From Lepidonotus clava (taxonomy: Eukaryota; Annelida; Polychaeta; Phyllodocida; Polynoidae), in NCBI GenBank assembly GCA_936440205.1, contig OW387134.1:16470908-16534907 (forward strand): a DNA stretch of 64,000 bases. Direction: 5' to 3'. The first letter of the stretch is position 1, and the number at the start of each line of letters is the position of its first letter. A program made the translations under genes and the position numbers. Positions 55,520-64,000 of the stretch are shown one piece after another. The notes under the pieces were generated by a model, which did no database searches, was not told where the DNA came from, and saw nothing but the letters and a program-made list of their open reading frames with translations.

Positions 55520-55523
55520 CCTA

Positions 55524-56928
55524 TATTAGGCCTATGTAAGACATAACACTCGTGTAAAAGGATGTTCTTCCACGACAAGATCTCAATTGACAATGAACAG
55601 CTCCAAGGATGGAATCCACTCAATCACACTTAGTCAACACTCCCGCCAACTAAACAGTCTATCAGTTTCTATTCCAATTCCAGGACTAAGCTTCTAGAAC
55701 TCAACCTTTCCAGGATATTTTACTCACAACAATGCTCAGCTTACTCTGACTGAATGCCGGCCACGAAAGCCCTTATGTATGATGTTACAATACAGGTCAT
55801 GACCTAGACTCCTCCTTATTCCAACACTTTTGACAAGGAGTTATAGCTAAGGCGTGTGCTGGTGTAAACACTACACTAAGCTTACAGAGCATGGACTGAC
55901 CATCCGCGTCAGTACAATAGTTTTCCTTAGACCAATTATTGAGAAAAAGTAAGGGTGGGATAATGGTCATGATCAATTACGAGAAGTGAATTTTTCAGCA
56001 CATTCCAATGAGTCTTTTAGCACATTCCAATGAGTCTTCTTGAACAATCTTCTTTTGTCTAGACTACTGAAATGATGTCAGATATTTCAAATTCAAGTTT
56101 TTAAATGTTATTCATGCCCAATTCGAAACATAGATCGAAACGTTCAGCGTTTTGCTTATCTTGTTACACTCTTGAAGCCAACCACAAATACCAATGTCAC
56201 TTTTGAAATTCACCACAACCCAGAAGTAAATTTCATCAAGTGAATCATTCTTAACATGTACATTTCTCAACAAATATATCTTGAAATCAGACACCCTTTG
56301 CCAACATTCAGTATATATGGAATGATTGGACAATGTACAATGATTTCCGATTATACCATACCAATTGCTTATGAATGAAATCGGCTAATCTTAGACTGCA
56401 TTACATATTTTTTGATAGGCGTCAATATTGACATACTTTCTACAAGTTTGACTCTGTATTCAAACACATATGAAAATAACCACGTGCTATGTAACAAGGT
56501 ACCCTTGTCAAACATACTTAACGCTTGGAAAAAAAGAAAGGTATTCCAAATAACTTATTAACGACAGGAAATAGGATATCATTTCAACAGTTCAATGAGA
56601 TATGGCTTCGGTGAGTAAAAAGTAGCGATTCACCACTATAATGTGACTATTGGATAATATCTGCATAGCTCGACACCAACATTTTTTTAAACAATGGAAA
56701 GCATCTATAGGGGTGGTTCGAATATCATATTAGGAGTATGCCTCAAAACTAACAGTTTCCAAGTATTTCCTATTTTCAAAAGTATTCTTGGTGATGAGAT
56801 GCTTTGAATTATATTGTGCTGAGGGAGGAGCGATCATCTGCCCTCAGAGCGTGTCGGTGCCTGTGTATAGTCGTCACGGTTGACTTCTTCCTGCTGTCGC
56901 TGCCAGCAGAGAATTCCCTAGTGGGGGG
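55524..56928. other. Gene-free flank right of the LTR element
   Basis: AT-rich host sequence continuing the pre-insertion site. A short tandem duplication (AGCACATTCCAATGAGTCTT, twice near 55997-56039) is visible. No exon is recognised. Confidence 0.5.
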
Positions 56929-57080
56929 TCAGGTGGTCACATGACTGAGACAGAGTTCCCCCTGGCCGGCGCGGATCCCGGTGTATTTGACGGATGGTTG
57001 TGTGGGATCCCACGTCCATTGACACCAACCCGCATGGAGTTGCATACACTCTGGTTCTGTAACTAGTACACGGAAGTTTC
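56929..57080 (-). CDS. Possible terminal exon of an unrecognised gene
   Basis: After an AG at 57081-57082 the minus strand reads 50 codons to a stop. The translation is rich in Trp, Cys and Gly (HAGWCQWTWDPTQPS) and looks like an extracellular protein end. The acceptor is weak in pyrimidines, and the plus strand has a GTAAGT donor at 57118, so the strand is not certain. Confidence 0.25.
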
Positions 57081-59380
57081 CTGTCAACGCGTGGGATGTA
57101 TAGCTTTGTGTGACAGGTAAGTACGTTGTTTCTATCAATATTTACTATAGGCATATCAGGCTTTTTTCGTACTAGATGGGCACGGCAACATTGGTCGGTG
57201 CATTTGTTTACATCAGTCTCAAGTCTATATAGGGTATACTCAAGAAAAGCGTCACCCTTTATATTGACCCTCATGTGTCCGTCTATGTCTGTTTACACGT
57301 ATGCATAGCGACATACTCATTAGAACCCCTTATTTCAGGAAGGGAAAGAGGCACCAGTCAGTAACGTTTTTGGTGGTTCTCACCGTCCTACATTACAAAC
57401 CGTCTATACACAGTCTTGTAAACCTGTCCCCACATGGGTCCACACATATAGTATTAGACCAATTTACCTGGCGCCAGTCCCACGCACATTTATTACACGG
57501 TAACATGTTATGTACACAATTGCTTTTCTGCTCGGAGGAATAGAGATACAAACTTTTCACTTGGCATACATAATAAGTGGTTAAGGTTCTGTTGCCAGAA
57601 AAAAGTTAAACAGGTAGGACTGAATCCAGGATCAGTCCACACTAATTTTATATAATGCAGCAGTTTAACAAAAGCAAATTAAGGGTGAATAAAACTCTAC
57701 TTTATATGATAAACAAGTTAACCTAGTGTTTGCAATCCAATTTGATTAAGTAATCAACTTGACAGCTGTAAAAACGGTAATACAAATATGAAAATTAATA
57801 TTCTCAGAGCAGCCCAGCACAGCATCCATGAAGTCCATGGCATTAGGTTGATTCGGAAATTTTATTTTGATGTTGGTCAGATCCACGGGCATTGGCTGTA
57901 CCATAGAGATACATAGGATATATGTCTATGGCTGTACTAGCACTTATTGGCTGCAGGCATAGATCAGGTATGGCACAGACCGTCGGAGCTAAACGTGATG
58001 TAAGGCAAATATGATGAAAGTTTTACCCGTAACATGCGCTATATGTAACATGACACCGACCCAGGTATGTTTGTCGAGGACAACCTGTGTCCTTAGTTTT
58101 GTCAGGAGTCCAGGACTCGCCGGAGGAGTCATTAGATGAGGTCAGTGGACGTTTGGGGGGGGGGGGGGGAGGGGTAGCTGCGTTCATCACAGGTGATTGA
58201 GAGGAACACAACTTGGAACCGTGACAAATCATTATTTAACCAGCGGTCATTGTGGTGTTTGTGCATCAGTTAAAGTTATGACAATGAATAAAATGTATAA
58301 TTGCGTGTTTGTGTACATGGAACGATGATATAATGGGCAAGACACTCTTGGACGATGGAGTATGGTAACGTAATAGGCCTACTCTGAGACGTGTACCTTA
58401 ATCGTTTTTAACTGATATCTGGAATAAAATTTGCATTCCTACAACTAAATGAAGCCTTCAAGTGCATATATACATGTAGTTCATTGCATGGCAAGAATCA
58501 AAAGACTATAGAAAAAGGGGAGCGTTCCATCGTAAATGTTTCCAGAATTGAGTGTACACTAAAGTCCCCTGCAACCTCCGGAATCCACCTCCATTTGGAT
58601 ACATGTTCTTATGTTTTGTCGGCCCCGTTTTGTCATATGATTGTTCAAACACAAACTTTAGCGACTCATCACAGAATCAAAGCGAACTTTTCAATCCATT
58701 GTAAGCAGCTTTTTGGGTGGTACATATTTTACCTCCCCCGATTATGAACGGTGATCTTATCAGGACCTTTTATGATTCTGGTCACCCTTCACGTGTCTCA
58801 ACTGTTGAATGGCGTGACATCACACGACACCCCTCCTAATTCCCCACATCCTTGTAAACGACAACGATGCCCGACAAAGAGGCAGTGGCGTCAGGCTTGG
58901 ATTACCCATGCTGGAGTGCACCCGTTGGTCAGGGTGCGTGTTATCAACCCAGGTTTCCCGCTGAATGCCTACACGTAACAAGGGCCTGCTCTCAGAGTGC
59001 GCTTTGTGTGTGTGCATCACGCTGATGCGAAAGTCCTTGATGTGGGCTCACCAATGAGGGGTTAGGTTACCTGTGGGTGTTAAACAGGTCAGTCGTGGGA
59101 TTTTGGGCCGGCCACTCCTTCAAAATTTTTATTATTATTTGGAATAACTGACCGCAATATAAAAGTGTGACTCCGACCACGAACAATATAGGCCTGTATA
59201 TGTACAGTAACTGTTAAGGATGTCTAATTCCCTCCATGCACATCACTCCGTTGAACGGCTCATGCATAGATATGCATGTTCAATTACACTGTATAAAATG
59301 TCCAGAATGTGACTCATGTCAGCTATCCTCCCATAAATCTTTCCCCTTTAGACTATAGTGACTACCATTCATCTCTATAG
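57081..59380. other. Stretch with weak exon-like segments
   Basis: No gene is established. A plus-strand segment 58764-58933 has AG before and GTGCGT after and an open frame with CPTKRQWRQAWITHAG. Around 58540-58695 there is an open stretch ending at GTAAGC. A poly(G) run lies near 58154-58169. Confidence 0.3.
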
Positions 59381-59572
59381 TTGATTCAACGACTCGAGGA
59401 AAGAGATATATTTTCAAGGAATGTGAGATACTTCCTGAACTGGTCATGGGTTGATTCCCTCCTTTGGGACAAAAAAGCTCGGCATGCCGTCCTCACTGAT
59501 TCCTTTTATGCGTGTCACACTATAAAAGGATCAACCACAACATGTCGACTGAATGACTGGGCTCTTGAAAAG
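59381..59572 (+). CDS. Exon-like open segment, 64 codons, unknown protein
   Basis: The segment has a good acceptor (ACCATTCATCTCTATAG), a donor GTACGT directly after it and 64 in-frame codons. The translation includes VRYFLNWSWVDSLLWDKKAR and is balanced like coding sequence. No family is recognised and partner exons are not certain. Confidence 0.35.
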
Positions 59573-62500
59573 GTACGTTGTGGAATTCTATAAATGTGTC
59601 CAGTGACATTATTTGAGGGACTTCTGCTATAGCTAAAATGTTAAAGTCCAGGCAACGAGGCGAGAATAATAATATTAAAGGTGATATCCCTAAGCACTTA
59701 ACTATCACCCCTCCCCATGATTCCTGAACTCTTTGAACGCATGTTATGTAAGGGAGTGACGTGAGTCTCATCTTCAAGTCAGGCTTAGTGTGTGTACTTT
59801 CCCCGGTTTTGTTGTAATGCTTGAGGACGAGTCGCCTTACCTTTCACCAAGCCCCACCCCCTGTGCCGAGTTATGTCCACCCGGCCGTATAATTGGCGCC
59901 TCTACGTACACATTGTCCAACTGCCCAATCTTGACCTTGTCCCTCTACTCCCAACATACAAATAGACCTGACAATACCATTTCCTTCACAGCCTCAGTGA
60001 GTGCCACTCTCTCCCCAATTGCAGGATATATTGCACATACATATAGCCGAAGTAAGTCTGACCTTAGCTGTACACAACTAGGTCTGTATTACCGCATGGG
60101 CCAGTCGATGATTGGCCTAGTTCCCTGAAAACGTCTGATACCGTGTGACATGACTAATCACACAACACGAAAAAGACATGAACCAATCTACTCTCCGCCT
60201 GTAGATGGCGGCTGGATTCAACCTCCCTCCAGGTAAGCTGTATGCAGATGAAACTATGCATTTCTCATGCATTCTAAGAAAATGCTTACATATATTATGT
60301 AGATCTACTTTTGATTTGTATGGTCCAAATGTATTCAATATGTACATCGCTATTGTCTTGTCATCTATTTCGTCAATCAAGTTTGTGGATCAGGAATTAA
60401 CCTGTAGGTCTCAATGAGATGGATATAATTAGAGGCCTGCTTACCCACATCTAATGCATATTTCCTTACTGATTTACATTTTGGGTCCTGAGTGAGCTGG
60501 TGGGATGTGGGTGAGAGATTATATCTAGAATTCACCTTGTTAAGAATTCACCTCTGCTTATAGGATGAGATAGACCCATATTTAGAAGTCTATACATGCA
60601 TGGGGAAATGTTTAATGCACTACCTTTGCCATACCTTATATGATGTTTTCACTCAAAATGAAGTTTACATACATTTAGTACCCGTCGGTGCCCTTTCCTG
60701 GGACCATTGCCACAAGATTAGAAAGTTCTGTGACTGTAGTCGTGGCTGTTTGGTCGGGACATGTCGGTTTTTGTACGGGATTAAGGTCCCCCCCCCCTTG
60801 GTGAACCCAAACAGCTCTCACTGACCCTTCTTCACACGGTGTCGAGGACTGGCTGTTACGGCTTGTTATTCAAAACATCATTAACGAGGTAGCGAGTTTG
60901 GTGTTGGGGATTAACTTTTAGTTAGCACCTCATCCAACAGTGTACGCTTCCCCAATATTTATGGGGAAGTGGCCATCAAGCAGGGGGTCTACGGTGCATA
61001 ATCCTATGACTGTAACCCTGCTTGAACAGGTACCGGAATTGCCGCAGGTGGTGTTTCTTTATTCAATCAAAGTATTTGCATACAATGGTCCAGAGTAGTG
61101 GGAATTGCAATTTGTGCTCACAGGAATTTGTTTATATATATGCACAATGGAAATGGATGCGGTCACTCTCGAAATTGTGTTAGGGCTTTGCTATATTGAA
61201 CTGTTAGTTTGGCAATATTAAGACCTTTATCTGCACGCTAGTTATGGCTCCCTAGAATTTCCACTAATCTTATGTAGGAATGTTATTGTGTATGTAAATG
61301 ATGTTGCGGTTAGTGTTAAAAAGGCAAGGGGAGTCCGAGAACCATGCATGTGACCACGTGGATAACTTATGCAGTGCTGTGTTCTGACATGGCTTGAGCT
61401 GGCCAAGTGACCTATTGCTCCAATTTGCATATGGAGCCCACACAGTCATGGCGATGGTTCAGAGTCAGCACGTCTATCATTAGATATGAGCTTATAAAAG
61501 GCAGTTGGCTCCATTCTCCCTTAACGTCTCATCTAGTAGGGATTATGTCTGCCTTCATGCAGAAGCAGGAAGCATCTATATGTATTTCTAGGATATCAAA
61601 TACCTGCCATAATGGCTTTGCCATGGATGTAAAAATCAACAAACAACTTGATAAAGCTGAGGTGTTTTATGATGGGGTTGCAGGACATAATAAACGAGAA
61701 ATGCACCATTGCAAGTCTAGTATATATATGACTGGCGGTGAGATTATTTGGGGTCACATTGTGACTTTAACTCGGAGATTACACGTCTATCTGGGTGACC
61801 TGGAATTATCTACTGGAATCTGACCTTTTCCAGCGCTGGTTTCCAGCGCAACACTCCCAATCACCCTGTAGTATTTAGCTGACCCCCAGTGAAAAGGTCT
61901 GTCACCAGCGGGCACGTGTAACGTTGGAGAGTGTTATTTCTGGTATGCACCAGAAGAGGATTACATTCTATGAAGACTATAACAAGGTGAGGTGTTTATC
62001 AAACAAAACCTATACTGACCATGGTCTTTATTCATATCAAATAGTTTAGGGTTTTGGGGTCAACATAAGCCTATAGTTTGAGCATATAAAACGGTTGTAT
62101 AGAAGAAGACATTGTGGTCTAAGGTGAAGGATGACTGAGTAGGCTTATCTGTTGGAAATTGGTTGTAATTATCTTCGTTCCTGATATCATAAATCATTAT
62201 CGAAGCTCAGAGATCATTCGATCTTATTCATTGTTTCTAAAATGAAGACGGATCCGTAAAGTAACTTATGTGGATATTGCACAAATGGGTCATTTCACGT
62301 GACGATTGGATATAGGCCTAGTGCCAATACTTGTTTGTGATGAAGGTTATTATAGACGAGTTGTCGCAAGTATCACCATTACGTGCATGAATATTTTGAA
62401 GTGAAGACTTACAAATGAAGTGAGTTGGTAATGGTTGTTTTATGTTGTTCCAACAACTATGGTCATAGAAGATAGCGTTATGCAGCAAGGAAGTGAACCC

Positions 62501-62892
62501 TTAATCCAGTTTAACTGCAGTCTTAGACTCTTGGAAGTGAATTGAAGTTTTACAGCAGGGGACCATACCCAATTATCAGATTTGCTGCCATGAAGATGAA
62601 ACCATACTAGACTTGACAGCTGGAGCACTGGACATAATTATGATAAGGGTGAACACTTATGAGGTCAGAGACAACTGGTCTACCCCAACTTCTATCATCT
62701 CATATTGCGATCATAAGGGGTACTGCGTGACGACCTATTCTTGCCAGGCAGTCCCAAAGGGCTGTCTGAGGGGGGACTCTAACCCCGAATCTCCATGGGG
62801 TGCCTCTATATAGCATGATCTCAGTTGCCAAAGATTGTGACCAGTTCTCATAAAGTAAAGCATATATATTTTGGTTCATCTCTCGACCACAG
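59573..62892. other. Stretch with scattered open segments and no identified gene
   Basis: Open segments with coding-like composition occur near 59824-59998 (Cys/Pro/Ser-rich, followed by GTGAGT), 60640-60800 (Cys-rich) and 61530-61820. A 28-nt piece 60205-60232 (ATGGCGGCTGG...) has AG before and GTAAGC after. I cannot join them with confidence and do not recognise a product. Confidence 0.25.
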
Positions 62893-63135
62893 ATGTCAGA
62901 GCTTCCACGTACATCTAATTACGTGGTACTTGATAACCCGCTTGATAAACATAGGAGCAATAAACAAGAACGAATCGGGCTCCTACATGAGTGCCAATTT
63001 TTCTGACGTAGAGGCTGACTTACTGACAGGTGTTACTTATTACTTCCTCCTGACCGGTGAACGAACACTGACCTCCAGTGACCTCTTTACGTTAGACAGC
63101 TCGGCCCCAATGGTACAGATGGGACAAATTCAATA
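62893..63135 (+). CDS. Exon-like open segment, 81 codons, unknown protein
   Basis: The segment is bounded by CTCTCGACCACAG and GTAAGT, with phase 1 at both sides, as is common for shuffled extracellular domains. The end (LLTGVTYYFLLTGERTLTSS) has an alternating strand pattern reminiscent of a fibronectin-III-like edge. This is suggestive only. Confidence 0.3.
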
Positions 63136-63375
63136 GTAAGTATACATTGTAAAACATGACAGTGACGGAGGTGAGGGTTACCACGTATTTCTAGGACACC
63201 CCGTCTTGTCACAACACAAGAATCCACGGATACATTGATAATATTATACTGCATGCATATAAGTTATTTCCAAGTGAATGAACACAGTTTGCTTCAATAA
63301 AGCGGCAGTACATATGTTCAACCTGGTTGTATGGTAAAACGGCTGTGAAAACAAAGTCAACATCTCATTGTTAAG

Positions 63376-63403
63376 CTAATTGACCTTTAAAAAGGTCAAT
63401 TAG
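63376..63403. repeat. Perfect 28-bp palindrome
   Basis: CTAATTGACCTTT and AAAGGTCAATTAG are separated by two bases. Confidence 0.85.
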
Positions 63404-63732
63404 ATCCTGAAACAGTCAGGCCAAAAATTAATTGAAATGAAAATTAACCTTCACGCAAGTCCACGGAAAATGCAAGAAGTAGGCGCATAGGTATTCATGT
63501 CAAACAGTGATCCGTGTTATCACAATGTCTGTGCTTGTTGATGTATGCAATTCCCATATAGGCAGTCATTATGTCCGAATAAGAATAGTGTATTACAATG
63601 GTGTACTCTTCAATCAGTTACATGATATTTTAAAGGGAATGTATTATTTCAGTATAACTTTGATGTCTTCAGAATCTATGAATGTTCCATTGGCGCATTG
63701 TTTACAAATTCAATGTGATATTTAATCTTTTT

Positions 63733-63749
63733 ATGCGCCCTGGGCGCAT
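63733..63749. repeat. Perfect 17-bp GC-rich palindrome
   Basis: ATGCGCCC and GGGCGCAT are separated by one base, followed at once by another GCGC stretch. Confidence 0.8.
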
Positions 63750-64000
63750 GGCGCGGCCCCATAGCATTTTCACTGTATACAGTATAAAAAAAATAATTGC
63801 ATGTGCTGTAATAGTTTCCAGACTAGTACTATTCTATATCTGCCCATACCGATACACACCAGACACCCCCCCCCCCTCCACCCCCTCCCCCAGGCCCACC
63901 CCGTCTGGCGGGGGTGAGTCAGAGCCGGGAGCCCGGGCCGGGCGCCTTTGGCCGTATACTACTCACACTGTTTACACAGGAGGCGGGCGCAGGTGACTTG

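Larger units (their letters stand above)
35138..55523 (-). mobile_element. 20.4-kb Ty3/gypsy-type LTR element with F-type env (errantivirus-like)
   Basis: Two 602-bp LTRs (35142-35743 and 54918-55519) begin TGAACTATTG and end TTAGTACA on the plus strand. They are flanked by the 4-bp duplication CCTA (35138-35141 and 55520-55523). The LTRs appear to differ at only about one site, so the insertion is very recent. Genes run on the minus strand: gag, pol, two overlapping small frames and env. A 6.7-kb 3' part with an antisense frame follows. The minus-strand sequence after the 5' LTR (54901-54916) begins TGGTGGAGATTACCC, a plausible tRNA primer site. No convincing polypurine tract abuts the 3' LTR. 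The element looks whole in its main frames. Known env-bearing gypsy elements are about 7-12 kb, so this one is exceptionally long. Confidence 0.95.
63136..64000. other. Right edge: palindromes and a GC-rich end
   Basis: There are perfect palindromes at 63376-63403 and 63733-63749. From about 63860 the sequence turns GC-rich, with a poly(C) run and CCGGGAGCCCGGGCCGGGC, and could be the edge of a CpG-rich exon or promoter that continues past the window. Confidence 0.4.

Noticed and set aside
60000-60052. Mini-exon after a strong-looking acceptor at about 60025
   Set aside because: The intron implied from GTGAGT near 59999 would be under 30 nt, too short for animal splicing.
1-64000. CRISPR arrays, bacterial operons, riboswitches
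   Set aside because: Nothing bacterial is seen; introns, SINEs and MITEs show animal nuclear DNA.

Overview
The window is animal nuclear DNA: intron-rich genes with GT-AG introns, very low gene density, many MITEs, a tRNA-derived SINE, a tyrosine-recombinase retroelement and a very large LTR element. One host gene is clearly recognisable, TRAPPC5. The mix of Ngaro-like, Ty3/gypsy with F-type env, pogo-, Harbinger- and hAT-like elements, plus frequent AGGCCT palindromes and poly(C/G) runs, suggests a marine invertebrate, perhaps a deuterostome. I cannot name the species.

Layout. (1) 0.4-10.3 kb, minus strand: eight exons of an unrecognised proline-rich and coiled-coil protein. All visible introns are phase 0, and the 3' end lies beyond the window. 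(2) 10.6-19.9 kb: a Harbinger-like MITE, a young Ngaro-like retrotransposon (11470-16362) with the A1-ORFs-B1-A2-B2 repeat layout, a promoter-like patch with an RFX X-box and E-box, and a TA-flanked pogo-like MITE filled by a 60-bp minisatellite. (3) 20.4-25.6 kb, minus strand: a six-exon gene for a secreted 311-residue protein (signal peptide, Thr/Pro mucin-like linker, two copies of a globular domain). Its first intron holds two nested MITEs and a solo LTR. (4) 27.7-31.7 kb, plus strand: TRAPPC5 in seven exons, with a CTCF-like motif upstream and SINEs in intron 1. (5) 32.5-34.9 kb: two diverged copies of a dispersed repeat carrying CTCF-like motifs.

(6) 35142-55519: the main feature, a 20.4-kb Ty3/gypsy-type provirus-like element on the minus strand. 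It has 602-bp LTRs that look nearly identical and is flanked by a 4-bp CCTA duplication. It carries gag, pol, two overlapping small frames, a 921-residue env that resembles baculovirus/errantivirus F-type fusion proteins, and then about 6.7 kb of 3' sequence holding an antisense 216-codon frame. The solo LTR at 23.6-24.2 kb belongs to the same family, so the family has inserted here at least twice.

(7) 55.5-64 kb: no recognisable gene. A few exon-like open stretches with fair splice signals, perfect short palindromes and a GC-rich right edge are noted with low confidence.
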